Shown one piece after another: positions 1 through 17,322 of a DNA stretch of 64,000 bases. The translations under genes and the position numbers were made by a program. The notes below the pieces were generated by a model. It was not told where the DNA came from, made no database searches, and saw nothing but the letters and a program-made list of their open reading frames with translations. Numbering within the stretch: the stretch's first letter is position 1; the number at the start of each line of letters is the position of its first letter. Location of the stretch: the NCBI RefSeq assembly GCF_013004595.1, contig NZ_JABEMC010000001.1:372001-436000 (forward strand), read 5' to 3'. Source of the stretch: Brevibacterium luteolum (GTDB taxonomy: Bacteria; Actinomycetota; Actinomycetes; Actinomycetales; Brevibacteriaceae).

Positions 1-193
1 CGTCCCGGCCGGGCGTCCTGTGCTGTGCGAGCACGGTGGTGAAGACGTCGAGGATGCCGGCGGCCTGAGCGGGGCCAGCGCCGGTGTCGATGATGACGGC
101 GCGCTCGGTGCCGATGATGAGATAGGAGTTGAGCGCAGCCGGGTCGGAGGTGTGGACGAAGATCGCCGGGGCCGGCAGGGAAGGCGCAGACAT
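1..193 (-). CDS. MBL-fold metallo-hydrolase, N-terminal part (runs off the window)
   Basis: Reading leftward from the ATG at 193 gives 64 residues with no stop before the window edge. The segment NSYLII followed by VIIDTGAG (about residues 22-38) is the usual first strand pair of metallo-beta-lactamase fold proteins, where the Asp of the IDTG block precedes the metal-binding HxHxDH loop that would lie outside the window. Function beyond hydrolase cannot be told. The gene is divergent from rpoB. There is no Shine-Dalgarno; a TAGTCT hexamer ends 6 nt before the ATG, so the mRNA is probably leaderless. Family assignment rests on the N-terminus only. Confidence 0.7.
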   Translation of the reverse strand, partial: MSAPSLPAPAIFVHTSDPAALNSYLIIGTERAVIIDTGAGPAQAAGILDVFTTVLAQHRTPGRD

Positions 194-199
194 GGCCGC

Positions 200-205
200 A
201 GACTA
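200..205 (-). promoter_or_regulatory. -10 element of the MBL-fold gene (leaderless)
   Basis: TAGTCT read on the minus strand, ending 6 nt before the ATG at 193. The spacing places transcription start at or next to the start codon. Confidence 0.45.
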
Positions 206-506
206 TCACCGGCTCACCAGGGCAGATGGGGCAGCAGAGGCGAAAACTCAGCACTCTACCACACCGGCTTGCCACATGGGGATGCGGCGACTATGCTGGT
301 CCTTTGCGTTGCTTTGTCTTTGTGGTGCCTTCATATAGCGGTGGGCTCACGCACAGCGCCTGACGGAATCGGGGCCAGCCGACCCTCATTCACCCGGGAC
401 TCTACCAGCCACTGCGAGCTGTGTCCGGTGTGTGCGGCGGCGCGTCTCCTCTCCTTCTCAGGCAGGCGAAGCGAACTGACCAGGTGAACCACTCGGAAGG
501 ATCCCA
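206..506 (+). other. rpoB upstream region
   Basis: About 300 bp with no convincing gene. It holds a probable rpoB promoter near 309-337 and a leader of roughly 160 nt to the TTG start of rpoB, ending in the Shine-Dalgarno GGAAGGA at 495-501. The 11-mer TCATATAGCGG at 331-341 recurs upstream of rpoA (42132-42142). Confidence 0.5.
309..337 (+). promoter_or_regulatory. possible rpoB-rpoC promoter
   Basis: TTGCTT (309-314), a 17-bp spacer, then CATATA (332-337). The -35 is good, the -10 only fair; TATAGC at 334-339 is the alternative -10. Confidence 0.4.
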
Positions 507-3992
<3,486 letters not shown>

Positions 3993-3997
3993 TCGCC

Positions 3998-4024
3998 CCT
4001 GCCGGCCCCGCGCGGGCCGGCAGG
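3998..4024 (+). promoter_or_regulatory. rpoB-rpoC intercistronic hairpin
   Basis: Perfect 11-bp GC-rich stem (CCTGCCGGCCC and its complement) with a 5-nt loop, 6 nt after the rpoB stop, not followed by a T tract. It could be a partial terminator, an RNase processing site or a 3'-end stabiliser that sets the beta to beta-prime ratio. Confidence 0.5.
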
Positions 4025-4089
4025 CACAAGCCTGAGTATTCGAGAATTCCGACAGCTGTCCGTCAGCTGTCAAGAGAAAGAGGATTTAC

Positions 4090-7962
<3,873 letters not shown>

Positions 7963-8002
7963 TGACGTGATCGGCAGCCCACGGCTGCAGGCCTGAACCG
8001 CA

Positions 8003-8036
8003 CGGGGCGGGGACAGCACACGCTGTCCCCGCTCCG
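8003..8036 (+). terminator. rpoBC terminator hairpin
   Basis: 14-bp stem with one G-U pair and a 6-nt loop, 40 nt after the rpoC stop. No T tract follows, which is common for actinobacterial terminators. Confidence 0.7.
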
Positions 8037-8130
8037 TCGGCATTCACCTCCGGTTCCCCACAGCCGGCAGCATCTGTGCACATCCCTGTGGACAGTGCGC
8101 ATCATGTCTGGTCTCACGCGGTTTTCGGCC

Positions 8131-8145
8131 CCGTTCCCGAGGCGG
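8131..8145 (-). repeat. dispersed 15-bp motif, copy 1
   Basis: CCGTTCCCGAGGCGG, the reverse complement of the CCRCCTCGGGMRCGG consensus. Confidence 0.6.
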
Positions 8146-8267
8146 GAGTCACCATTGCCGGTTGTCACGGCCTACGTGTCGGTAACCCGCCTGCATGCTT
8201 TGCGTGACAGGGGAGGGCGGGGAGCGCGACGGTTGCGTAACGGGGCGTGAGTAACCTCCTGCACATC

Positions 8268-8305
8268 TGTGGATATACCTGTGGACAGATCGCGGCTTTT
8301 CCACA
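8268..8305 (+). other. three closely spaced DnaA-box-like 9-mers
   Basis: TGTGGATAT, TGTGGACAG and TTTTCCACA start at 8268, 8280 and 8297; the first two face one way, the third the other. Each has 8 of 9 bases of a consensus DnaA box. They lie 50-90 bp upstream of the hypothetical gene at 8356. Confidence 0.4.
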
Positions 8306-8355
8306 GACCGCGGCTGCCTCTGGCCATCGTGGGCCGTGGGCAGCAGGGTGGCGGC

Positions 8356-9222
8356 ATGGATACGACAACACTGCTCCGTAGTCGGGAGCCGACAGCGATC
8401 ACGCACACTGCAGCAGCAGTGCTGCCCGCGCCCCTCCCGCCCCTGGCGCCCTCGGACGTCATCTCGCACGAGACCGCCGCACGCCTGCACGGCATGCCTG
8501 TCCTCGGAGCCGTCGACGAGGCGCCGATGCATGTCTCGCATCCGCGCAAGGGGGCGGAATCGGCGCTCCTGCGGCGCTGGCGCAACCCGGTGCTGCCTGC
8601 CGACCGCCTGACGATCGGCGACCTGCAGATCACCAGCCCGGCCCGCACGGTCATCGATATGGCCCGCGACGTCGGGGTCATCGCAGGGGTGCTGGCCGCT
8701 GACCATCTGCTGCGCGGTGCGCACGACCGGGAGCACACCCGGCGAGAGCTGCACACCGTGGCCGACACGCAGCAGCGGCGCAACCGCTTCGCCCAGGTCC
8801 GGACGGTGCTCCAAGCCGCCACCGGCGAGGCGGTGACACCGGCTGAATCGGTGCTGCTCGCCGTGCTGCGCGGTCTGGGAATCACCGGCTTCCGGCAGCA
8901 TGTCGTACTGCCGGGGGCCGAAGAGCCGGCCGAGGGAGCGGCAGTGTCGTTCCTGTTTCCCCGCCTGCGTGTCGTCGTCGATGTCTGCCGGGCAGGGGAG
9001 AGTATGCAGGTGCTCGAATCCGCCCATGAGTCGATCAGCGCACTCGGCTACGAGGTTGTGGCCTTCGATGCGCAGGAGCTGCTGGCTCTGGCAGCAGACC
9101 CCACGTCAGCCGGCCAGCTGCAGGATCGGGTGGCCGCACGACTGGCGCCCACCCTGCTGGCGGACGAATTCAGCCGAGCAGCACCTGGACTTCATCCCAC
9201 CTGTGCTGCGGGACGAACTTGA
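8356..9222 (+). CDS. hypothetical protein with AbiEi/DUF559-like organisation
   Basis: 288 residues from the ATG at 8356; an in-frame upstream ATG exists at 8269 but the added residues do not look like this family. The N-terminal half (SHETAARLHGMP, then HVSHPR, then ITSPARTVIDMARD) matches a pattern common in actinobacterial proteins related to AbiEi antitoxins. The C-terminal 100 residues (LRVVVDVCRAGESM ... LGYEVVAFDAQEL) align in layout with DUF559/Vsr-type PD-(D/E)XK endonuclease domains, but the usual Asp of the first strand is Ser and the EVDG block reads DVCR, so catalysis is unlikely. Its 3' end overlaps the convergent phosphofructokinase gene by 53 nt. No partner toxin gene is adjacent. 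Function unknown. Confidence 0.7.
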   Translation: MDTTTLLRSREPTAITHTAAAVLPAPLPPLAPSDVISHETAARLHGMPVLGAVDEAPMHVSHPRKGAESALLRRWRNPVLPADRLTIGDLQITSPARTVIDMARDVGVIAGVLAADHLLRGAHDREHTRRELHTVADTQQRRNRFAQVRTVLQAATGEAVTPAESVLLAVLRGLGITGFRQHVVLPGAEEPAEGAAVSFLFPRLRVVVDVCRAGESMQVLESAHESISALGYEVVAFDAQELLALAADPTSAGQLQDRVAARLAPTLLADEFSRAAPGLHPTCAAGRT

Positions 9223-10195
9223 GCCGGTCAACGGCCTCGGCCATCGGCACCCGGATGATGTCGGTGCCGGTCAGGCTGGCCATCTGACCCCAGTCGGCGT
9301 CGTGGCACAGATCGACAGCCGCCATCCCGAGCCGGGTGGCGAGCACCCGGTCATAGGCCGTCGGGGAGCCCCCGCGCTGCAGGTGGCCGAGCGTCACCGC
9401 CCGGGTCTCCAGACCGGTGCGCTCTTCGATGATCGGGGCGAGGTGGTTGCCGATGCCGCCCAGACGCACCCGCCCGTGCTTGTCGAGACCGGCATCTGAG
9501 ACCTGGTCGTCGAGGCCCTCGGGCACGAAGCCCTCCGCCACGACGACGAGCGGGGCGCGGCCGCGATCCCACGCTGAGCGCACCCAATCGCAGATCTGCT
9601 CATAGCCGACCGGGAACTCCGGGATGAGGATGGCATGAGCGCCGCCGGCCATGCCCGACTGCAGCGCGATCCAGCCGACATTGCGGCCCATGACCTCGAG
9701 CACCATGCAACGGTGATGGCTTTCGGCCGTCGTGCGCAGCCGGTCGATCGCCTCAGTGGCGATCTCCTGGGCGGTGTCGAAGCCGAAGGTGTAGTCGGTG
9801 TTGTCCAGATCGTTGTCGATCGTCTTCGGCACGCCGACGACCGGCAGCCCCTCGTCATCAGCCAGTCGCGAGGCGCCGGCAAGCGTGCCCTCGCCGCCGA
9901 TCGCGATGACGGCGTCGATGCCGCGCGCGGCCATCACCTCGCGCATCTTCTCCGGCCCGCCGCCTGAGTACGGGTGCGTGCGCGAGGTCCCGAGAATGGT
10001 GCCGCCGCGGGCGCCGATGCCGCGGACGTCGACCATATGCAGCGGATGGATATCGTCTTCGAGCAGCCCGCGCCAGCCGTCCCGGATTGCGGAGAAGCTG
10101 TAGCCGTACTGGCGGATGCCCTTGCGCACCGCCCCGCGGATGACAGCGTTGAGTCCGGGGCAGTCGCCGCCGGAGGTCAGAATGCCGATGTTCAC
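9170..10195 (-). CDS. pfkA: 6-phosphofructokinase
   Basis: 341 residues. Phosphorylates fructose 6-phosphate in glycolysis. Seen: TSGGDCPGLNAVIR (residues 7-20), GGEGT (100-104) and PKTIDND (123-129), MGRNVGW and GHLQRGGSP. In this family the phosphoryl donor is read from two positions: a Gly in the GG(D/E)G block favours ATP, an Asp there favours pyrophosphate; the Lys of PKTIDND replaces the Gly of E. coli. The Gly plus Lys combination is that of ATP-dependent Streptomyces enzymes, so ATP use is inferred, not certain. GTG start with AGAGGA 7-12 nt upstream. Monocistronic or read with the DUF1707 gene upstream. Confidence 0.9.
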   Translation of the reverse strand: MNIGILTSGGDCPGLNAVIRGAVRKGIRQYGYSFSAIRDGWRGLLEDDIHPLHMVDVRGIGARGGTILGTSRTHPYSGGGPEKMREVMAARGIDAVIAIGGEGTLAGASRLADDEGLPVVGVPKTIDNDLDNTDYTFGFDTAQEIATEAIDRLRTTAESHHRCMVLEVMGRNVGWIALQSGMAGGAHAILIPEFPVGYEQICDWVRSAWDRGRAPLVVVAEGFVPEGLDDQVSDAGLDKHGRVRLGGIGNHLAPIIEERTGLETRAVTLGHLQRGGSPTAYDRVLATRLGMAAVDLCHDADWGQMASLTGTDIIRVPMAEAVDRLKFVPQHRWDEVQVLLG

Positions 10196-10251
10196 TGCAG
10201 GTCCTCTCGGGTCGGTGTCAGGTTCAAGGTCAGGTCGGTTCCCGGGAGCGC

Positions 10252-10935
10252 TCAGCGGTCCTCGGGAGTCCAGTTCGGGTCGAGCTTGACGTCGTGGCCG
10301 GCCATGAGGTTGAAGCCGTCGAGGATGAGCGTGCCGTTGGAGCCGTCTCCGTTGGCGTTGCGGGCGATGTCGTTGCCGGCGAGGAAGTTGACGGTGTTGT
10401 CGATGACCTTGACGCCGGCCGGCACGTAGATGTCATGTCCGGCCATCACCGCGACGTTCGTGAGCCTGAGCTCCACGCCGGGGCCCATCACCTCGTGCAG
10501 GTAGATCTCGCTGCCGCCCATGAGCGCATACGTCTCGACCTTCGAGGTGCCGGCGACGATCGTCTTCGCGGAGCCGCCGAGGACTGCGATGTCGTAGACG
10601 GGTTTGCCGGTGCCGGGCGTGGCTGGCGGAATGTGCTTGCGGCGGTGCGACAGCGCCGTGCCCGAGGTGCCGTGCCCGAGGTCGATTCCGGCCTCGGCGC
10701 GCAGCCGGGCCACCAGCTCATCGCCTTCGGGCAGGTCGTCGATGAGCTCGGGGAGTTCGGCGAGGAACTTCGTTGCCATCGTCGCCTCCTGCCGCTCATC
10801 GAGCTCCGTGGGGTCGAGGCGACCGGAGGCGTGGGCGGAGGAGAGGACGTCGAGGACGGCGTCGCGGTCCTGATCGCTGGCGCGTAGCTTGCGGGGCCGG
10901 TCGCTGTCGCCGGCGCTGGGTACGAGGTCGGACAT
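10252..10935 (-). CDS. DUF1707 / LiaF-like C-terminal domain protein
   Basis: 227 residues, no membrane segment. Residues about 18-75 (LRASDQDRDAVLDVLSSAHASGRLDPTELDER) are a DUF1707 domain; the C-terminal 110 residues (VLGGSAKTIVAG, ALMGGSEIYL, VAVMAGHDIYVPAGVKV) are the beta-strand repeat fold of LiaF/cell-wall-active-antibiotic response proteins (DUF2154-like). The pairing is common in actinobacteria, where the role is thought to be envelope stress sensing, but is not established. The linker (LGHGTSGTA, about residues 85-94) is encoded by two head-to-tail copies of the dispersed repeat at 10656-10682. No Shine-Dalgarno; TATGCT lies 6 nt before the ATG. Confidence 0.8.
   Translation of the reverse strand: MSDLVPSAGDSDRPRKLRASDQDRDAVLDVLSSAHASGRLDPTELDERQEATMATKFLAELPELIDDLPEGDELVARLRAEAGIDLGHGTSGTALSHRRKHIPPATPGTGKPVYDIAVLGGSAKTIVAGTSKVETYALMGGSEIYLHEVMGPGVELRLTNVAVMAGHDIYVPAGVKVIDNTVNFLAGNDIARNANGDGSNGTLILDGFNLMAGHDVKLDPNWTPEDR
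10656..10682 (-). repeat. dispersed motif, tandem copies 2 and 3 (in coding linker)
   Basis: CCGTGCCCGAGGTG at 10656-10669 directly followed by CCGTGCCCGAGGT at 10670-10682, period 14. They encode the linker between the two domains of the DUF1707 protein. Confidence 0.55.
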
Positions 10936-10941
10936 GTGCCC

Positions 10942-10947
10942 AGCATA
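10942..10947 (-). promoter_or_regulatory. -10 element of DUF1707 gene (leaderless)
   Basis: TATGCT on the minus strand ends 6 nt before the ATG at 10935; no recognisable -35. Confidence 0.45.
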
Positions 10948-11430
10948 GCCAAGCCCGGCGAACGGAACGTGACCTGTGTGTGACGCCGGGGAACGCAGTG
11001 TCTGTGGCGCGGCCCACCGCCGCAGTCAACGCGGATTCCCTGCGCGGAACCCGGCGCTGAAGTCGTTTTGACCGGCGGCGCCGCCACCGTTTAGGCTGTA
11101 CTGTGACTGATTGTGATCAGATCGTGTCCGCATGCGCGCACGAGGCTGTGTCGCCCGCTCCGCACCGGGTGACGAAGAGCAGCCGCGGGCGGCGTCATGC
11201 AGGCCGCAAGGCCCCATCGGTTCTCTGACTGGCTGTTTCGGCAGCTCGACAAGGGCGCCCTGCCATCATGGCACATCCGGTTCCGGATGCAGCGGGGACT
11301 CGCGGGGACTGGGGACGGGCAGGCAGCTTCACCCGCTCCCAGCAGGACATGTCCGAGGGTGCGGACGGCACAGCAGGCGCTGTGATCGCCATCGGACTTA
11401 GGTATATCGAGAAGCATCGGAGAATATTCA
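10948..11430 (+). other. rpsL upstream region and long leader
   Basis: About 480 bp with no convincing gene. It contains the str operon promoter (11068-11097) and then a leader of about 330 nt to rpsL, ending in GGAG at 11419-11422. I see no known ribosomal-protein binding structure in it. Confidence 0.5.
11068..11097 (+). promoter_or_regulatory. str operon promoter
   Basis: TTGACC (11068-11073), 18-bp spacer, TAGGCT (11092-11097). Good match to the actinobacterial housekeeping sigma consensus; transcription would start near 11104. Confidence 0.65.
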
Positions 11431-11804
<374 letters not shown>

Positions 11805-11805
<1 letters not shown>

Positions 11806-12275
11806 TGCCACGTAAGGGTCCCGCCCCCAAGCGACCGGTCGGCATCGATCCGGTCTACCACTCGCCGCTGGTCACCCAGCTCATCAACAAGGTGCTCCTC
11901 GACGGCAAGCGCTCCACCGCTGAGCGCATCGTCTACAGCGCCCTCGAAGCCGCCGCTGAGAAGGCCAACACCGACGCGGTTTCGCTGCTCAAGAAGGCCC
12001 TGGACAACATCCGCCCGGCGCTCGAGGTCCGCTCGCGCCGTGTCGGCGGTGCGACCTACCAGGTGCCGGTCGAGGTGCGTGCAGCGCGCTCGACCACCCT
12101 CGCTCTGCGGTGGCTCGTCGGCTTCGCTCGTCAGCGCCGTGAAAAGACCATGACCGATCGCCTCCAGAACGAGATTTTGGATGCGAGCAACGGTCTGGGC
12201 GCCGCTGTGAAGCGCCGCGAGGACATGCACAAGATGGCCGAGTCCAACAAGGCCTTCGCCCACTACCGCTGGTAA
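11805..12275 (+). CDS. rpsG: 30S ribosomal protein S7
   Basis: 156 residues, standard. Primary 16S rRNA-binding protein organising the head of the 30S subunit. [11 protein letters not shown] start, [12 protein letters not shown] and the C-terminal [15 protein letters not shown] are typical. ATG overlaps the rpsL stop by one base. Followed by a perfect hairpin before fusA. Confidence 0.98.
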
Positions 12276-12284
12276 GCGACGCTG

Positions 12285-12312
12285 GGCCGGACCGGCTCGA
12301 CCCGGTCCGGCC
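12285..12312 (+). promoter_or_regulatory. rpsG-fusA intercistronic hairpin
   Basis: Perfect 11-bp stem (GGCCGGACCGG and complement), 6-nt loop, no T tract, centred in the 72-nt spacer. Possible attenuator or processing site. Confidence 0.5.
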
Positions 12313-12347
12313 TGCTGTCCAACTCAACGAGACGGAAGAGAGACACC

Positions 12348-14453
12348 GTGGCACTCGACGTGCTGACTGACCTCAAGAAGGTCCGCAACATCGGCATCAT
12401 GGCTCACATCGATGCCGGTAAGACCACCACCACCGAACGCATCCTGTTCTACACCGGTGTGAACTACAAGCTCGGCGAGACCCACGACGGCGCCTCGACG
12501 ATGGACTGGATGGAGCAGGAGCAGGAGCGTGGCATCACGATCACCTCGGCTGCCACCACCTGCTACTGGGAAGACAACCAGATCAACATCATCGACACCC
12601 CGGGCCACGTCGACTTCACCGTCGAGGTGGAGCGCTCGCTGCGCGTGCTCGACGGTGCCGTTGCCGTGTTCGACGGCAAGGAAGGCGTTGAGCCGCAGTC
12701 CGAGACCGTGTGGCGTCAGGCTGACAAGTACGACGTTCCGCGCGTGTGCTTCGTCAACAAGATGGACAAGCTCGGTGCTGACTTCGACTTCACCGTCAAG
12801 ACCATCCGTGAGCGCCTCGGCGCCAAGCCGCTGGTCATCCAGCTGCCGATCGGTGCTGAGTCCGACTTCCGTGCTGTCATCGACCTCGTTGAGATGAAGG
12901 CCTGGGAATGGCCCGACGAGTCGAAGATGGGCCAGGACATGGTCGAGATCGAGATCCCCGAGGAGCTCAAGGCACGCGCCGAGGAGATGCGCGCCAACCT
13001 CATGGAGGATGTCGCTGAGGCCAGCGAAGAGCTCATGGACAGGTACCTCGAAGAGGGCGAGCTCACCATCGACGAGCTCAAGGCCGGCATCCGCCAGCTG
13101 ACCATCTCCTCTGAGGCGTTCCCGGTGATGTGCGGTTCGGCGTTCAAGAACAAGGGCATCCAGCTCGTGCTCAACGCCGTCATCGACTACCTCCCGAGCC
13201 CGCTCGACGTCCCGGCTGTCGAAGGCTATGCCCCCGGCAAGGAGGACGAGGTCGTCACCCGCGAACCGCGCAAGGACGGACCGTTCGCCGGTCTGGCCTT
13301 CAAGGTCGCCAGCCACCCGTTCTTCGGAACGCTGACCTACGTCCGCGTGTACTCCGGAACCGTGAAGTCGGGTGAGCAGGTGCTCAACACGACCAGCGGC
13401 AAGAAGGAGCGCGTCGGCAAGATGTTCCAGATGCACTCGAACAAGGAGAACCCTGTCGAGGAAGCAGTCGCCGGACACATCTACGCCTTCATCGGCCTCA
13501 AGGAGACCACCACCGGCGACACCCTGTGCGACCCGCAGCAGCCGGTCGTGCTCGAGTCGATGTCCTTCCCGGAGCCCGTCATCTTCGTCTCCATCGAGCC
13601 GAAGACCAAGGGCGACCAGGAGAAGCTCTCGACCGCCATCCAGAAGCTGGTCAAGGAGGATCCGACCTTCACCGTCAACCTCAACGAGGAGACGGGCCAG
13701 ACCGAGATCGGCGGCATGGGCGAGCTGCACCTCGATGTGTTCGTCGACCGTATGAAGCGCGAATTCAAGGTCGAGGCCAACATCGGCAAGCCGCAGGTCG
13801 CCTACCGCGAGACCATCCGCCGCAAGGTGGAAAAGGCTGACTACACGCACAAGAAGCAGACTGGCGGTTCCGGCCAGTTCGCCAAGGTGCAGGTCACCAT
13901 TGAGCCCATGGAGGTCACTGGCGACCAGATCTACGAATTCGAGAATGCCATCACCGGCGGCCGCGTGCCGCGCGAGTACATCCCGAGCGTCGACCAGGGC
14001 ATCCAGGATGCCATGCAGATGGGCGTGCTGGCCGGCTACCCGCTGGTCGGCATCAAGGCCACCCTTGTGGACGGCCAGTACCACGATGTCGACTCCTCGG
14101 AGATGGCGTTCAAGATCGCCGGCTCGATGGTCCTCAAGGAGGCCGTCCAGAAGGCGAGCCCGGCTCTGCTCGAACCGCTCATGGAGGTCGAGGTGCGCAC
14201 CCCGGAGGAGTACATGGGTGACGTCATCGGCGACCTGAACTCGCGGCGCGGACAGATCCAGTCGATGGAGGATGCCACAGGCGTTAAGGTTGTCCGTGCG
14301 CATGTTCCGCTGTCGGAGATGTTCGGCTACATCGGCGACCTGCGGTCGAAGACCCAGGGTCGTGCCATGTACTCGATGCAGTTCCATAGCTATGCGGAGG
14401 TCCCGAAGGCTGTCGCCGACGAGATCATCCAGAAGACCCGCGGCGAAGAGTAA
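12348..14453 (+). CDS. fusA: elongation factor G
   Basis: 701 residues. Ribosomal translocase GTPase. Nucleotide-binding motifs AHIDAGKT (residues 18-25), DTPGHVDF and NKMD are intact; domains G, II, III, IV ([11 protein letters not shown]) and V ([13 protein letters not shown]) follow in order. GTG start ([14 protein letters not shown]) preceded by GGAAGAGAGA. Third gene of the str operon. Confidence 0.98.
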   Translation: MALDVLTDLKKVRNIGIMAHIDAGKTTTTERILFYTGVNYKLGETHDGASTMDWMEQEQERGITITSAATTCYWEDNQINIIDTPGHVDFTVEVERSLRVLDGAVAVFDGKEGVEPQSETVWRQADKYDVPRVCFVNKMDKLGADFDFTVKTIRERLGAKPLVIQLPIGAESDFRAVIDLVEMKAWEWPDESKMGQDMVEIEIPEELKARAEEMRANLMEDVAEASEELMDRYLEEGELTIDELKAGIRQLTISSEAFPVMCGSAFKNKGIQLVLNAVIDYLPSPLDVPAVEGYAPGKEDEVVTREPRKDGPFAGLAFKVASHPFFGTLTYVRVYSGTVKSGEQVLNTTSGKKERVGKMFQMHSNKENPVEEAVAGHIYAFIGLKETTTGDTLCDPQQPVVLESMSFPEPVIFVSIEPKTKGDQEKLSTAIQKLVKEDPTFTVNLNEETGQTEIGGMGELHLDVFVDRMKREFKVEANIGKPQVAYRETIRRKVEKADYTHKKQTGGSGQFAKVQVTIEPMEVTGDQIYEFENAITGGRVPREYIPSVDQGIQDAMQMGVLAGYPLVGIKATLVDGQYHDVDSSEMAFKIAGSMVLKEAVQKASPALLEPLMEVEVRTPEEYMGDVIGDLNSRRGQIQSMEDATGVKVVRAHVPLSEMFGYIGDLRSKTQGRAMYSMQFHSYAEVPKAVADEIIQKTRGEE

Positions 14454-14506
14454 TCTCGCCCGTTGCTGCTGGCGCCAGCCGGCAGCTGTCAACAACAGAA
14501 GAGGCG

Positions 14507-14529
14507 CGGGACATGGACCGCATGTCCCG
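14507..14529 (+). promoter_or_regulatory. fusA-tuf intercistronic hairpin
   Basis: Perfect 9-bp stem CGGGACATG/CATGTCCCG with a 5-nt loop, just upstream of the tuf Shine-Dalgarno (14541-14547). Confidence 0.45.
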
Positions 14530-14552
14530 AACCAACCACGAGGAGGAACCCA

Positions 14553-15761
<1,209 letters not shown>

Positions 15762-15800
15762 TCACTGATCAGCTGATGTGATCGACACACGATCACACTG

Positions 15801-15833
15801 AAGCCCCGGGAGTCATTCCGACTCCCGGGGCTT
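15801..15833 (+). terminator. str operon terminator
   Basis: Perfect 14-bp stem (AAGCCCCGGGAGTC and complement) with a 5-nt loop, 40 nt after tuf; no T tract. Confidence 0.8.
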
Positions 15834-15898
15834 CGTGCATCCAGCGCCCTCATCTGGTCTTCTGGTCGGCTCTTCCCACGCGTTCGCCGATTCTCCGC

Positions 15899-15904
15899 TA
15901 AGGT
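15899..15904 (+). promoter_or_regulatory. possible -10 of the sugar importer operon
   Basis: TAAGGT, about 110 nt before the lipoprotein start. No clear -35 at 17-18 bp. Confidence 0.3.
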
Positions 15905-15915
15905 GAGACCAGAAT

Positions 15916-15931
15916 TGTGATGTGTCTTGCA
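15916..15931 (+). promoter_or_regulatory. CRP/GlxR-like site upstream of sugar importer
   Basis: TGTGA-N6-TTGCA matches 8 of 10 fixed positions of TGTGA-N6-TCACA. The first 12 bases, TGTGATGTGTCT, differ by one base from a sequence upstream of cstA (58575-58586). Confidence 0.3.
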
Positions 15932-16014
15932 GGATCCCTCAATGCACCGCACAGGGCTGCACGGCACCGGCGAGGTTCGCAAGAACCGCGAGACGGAAGG
16001 CTGGAGGAGCGCTG

Positions 16015-17322
16015 ATGACGGATCCATCCCGCCGCCGCAGGACCCGGCTGCTGGCCGGAGCGGCGATGGCGACAGCGACGCTCATGGCCCTCAGCGGCTG
16101 CGGCACGCAGGAGGACGCGAAGACGCTGACGTGGTACATCGACCCTGACAACGGCGGCAAGGCGGCGATGGCCGAAGCCTGCACCGAGGCCTCCGGGGGC
16201 AAGTACACGATCCAGACCTCGATGCTGCCCAGCGACGCAGCCGGTCAGCGCGAACAGCTCATCCGAAGGCTCGCCTCCAAAGACAACTCGATCGACATCA
16301 TGAGCATCGACACCGTCTACGTGCCCGAGTTCGCCAACGCCGACTTCATCGCCCCGGTGCCCGAGGAGTACGTCGACGAATTCACCGACGACGTCGTCGA
16401 GGCGGCAGTCGAGTCCTCGATGTGGGAGGACCAGCTCGTCGTCGCCCCCGTCCAGGCCAACACCCAGATCCTGTGGTACCGCAAATCCGTCGCCGAGGCG
16501 GCCGGCCTCGACATGTCCAAGCCGGTGACCTGGGATCAGATCATCGAAGCTGCCAAGGACCAGGACAAGGAGATCGGCGCCCAGGGCATCCGCGCCGAAT
16601 CCCTGACCGTGTGGGTCAACGCGCTGTACGAATCCCAGGGCGAGCCGATCGTCAAGGATCCCGAAGCCGAACCCGAGGACACCGAACTCGGACTCGACTC
16701 CCCAGCAGGGGAGAAGGCTGCAGAGATCGTCGACACGATCGGGTCTGAGGGCCTGGGCGGACCGAACTTCTCCAACCTCGACGAGCAGGGCGCTATGCTG
16801 CGCTTCCAAGGGGAGAACGGCGGATTCATGGTCAACTGGCCCTTCGTCTACCCAGCCATGAAGGCCGCCGTCGAGGACGGCAGCCTCGACCAGGAGGTCT
16901 TCGACGACGTCGGCTGGGCGCAGTACCCCGCCGTCGAAGAGGGTACGCCGGGAGCCGCACCGCTCGGCGGCGGCAAGCTCGCCGTCGGCGCGTTCTCCGA
17001 CCACCAGGACGAAGCCTTCGAAGCGATCAGCTGCATCCGCGAGACCCAGAAGCAGTCCGAGTACTACATCACCGACGGACTGCCGCCGGCCACCCGCGCC
17101 GCCTTCGACGATCCGAAGGTGCAGGAGGAGGCCCCGTACTCGGATGCGATCCTCGACTCGCTCGAAGTGGCGAAGTCCCGGCCGATCTCGCCGTACTACA
17201 ACGGCATCACCGGCGGCATCCAGCGATCCTGGCACCCGCCGGCTGACGTCAGCCCCCAGAGCACACCGAAGACCTCAGCCGATCTCATCCTCGAGATCCT
17301 GCGTGGAGAGGCGCTGCTGTGA
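16015..17322 (+). CDS. sugar ABC transporter substrate-binding lipoprotein (LpqY-like)
   Basis: 435 residues. ATG at 16015 chosen for the GGAGGAG 5 nt upstream and because it yields a lipoprotein signal: basic RRRRTR, hydrophobic stretch, and lipobox LSGC with Cys29 as lipidated residue. The rest is a type I extracellular solute-binding protein; the C-terminal pattern SPYYNGI ... SWHPPADV ... TPKTSADLI resembles mycobacterial LpqY, which binds trehalose. It should sit on the outer face of the membrane and hand sugar to the two permeases that follow. The stop overlaps the next gene as GTGA. Substrate trehalose is inferred from resemblance and gene order; maltose-type sugars are the alternative. 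Confidence 0.8.
   Translation: MTDPSRRRRTRLLAGAAMATATLMALSGCGTQEDAKTLTWYIDPDNGGKAAMAEACTEASGGKYTIQTSMLPSDAAGQREQLIRRLASKDNSIDIMSIDTVYVPEFANADFIAPVPEEYVDEFTDDVVEAAVESSMWEDQLVVAPVQANTQILWYRKSVAEAAGLDMSKPVTWDQIIEAAKDQDKEIGAQGIRAESLTVWVNALYESQGEPIVKDPEAEPEDTELGLDSPAGEKAAEIVDTIGSEGLGGPNFSNLDEQGAMLRFQGENGGFMVNWPFVYPAMKAAVEDGSLDQEVFDDVGWAQYPAVEEGTPGAAPLGGGKLAVGAFSDHQDEAFEAISCIRETQKQSEYYITDGLPPATRAAFDDPKVQEEAPYSDAILDSLEVAKSRPISPYYNGITGGIQRSWHPPADVSPQSTPKTSADLILEILRGEALL

Larger units (their letters stand above)
7963..8355 (+). other. rpoC downstream region with DnaA-box-like cluster
   Basis: 393 bp without a gene. It contains the rpoC terminator (8003-8036), one copy of the dispersed CCRCCTCGGGMRCGG motif (8131-8145, inverted) and five 9-mers close to the DnaA box: TTCCCCACA 8054-8062, TGTGGACAG 8087-8095, TGTGGATAT 8268-8276, TGTGGACAG 8280-8288 and TTTTCCACA 8297-8305. 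Four of the five differ from TTGTCCACA/TTATCCACA by a single base. Confidence 0.5.

Noticed and set aside
20..487. Open frame of 155 codons on the plus strand before rpoB
   Set aside because: It covers the antisense of the MBL-fold gene and the rpoB promoter region, has no ribosome site and no family resemblance.
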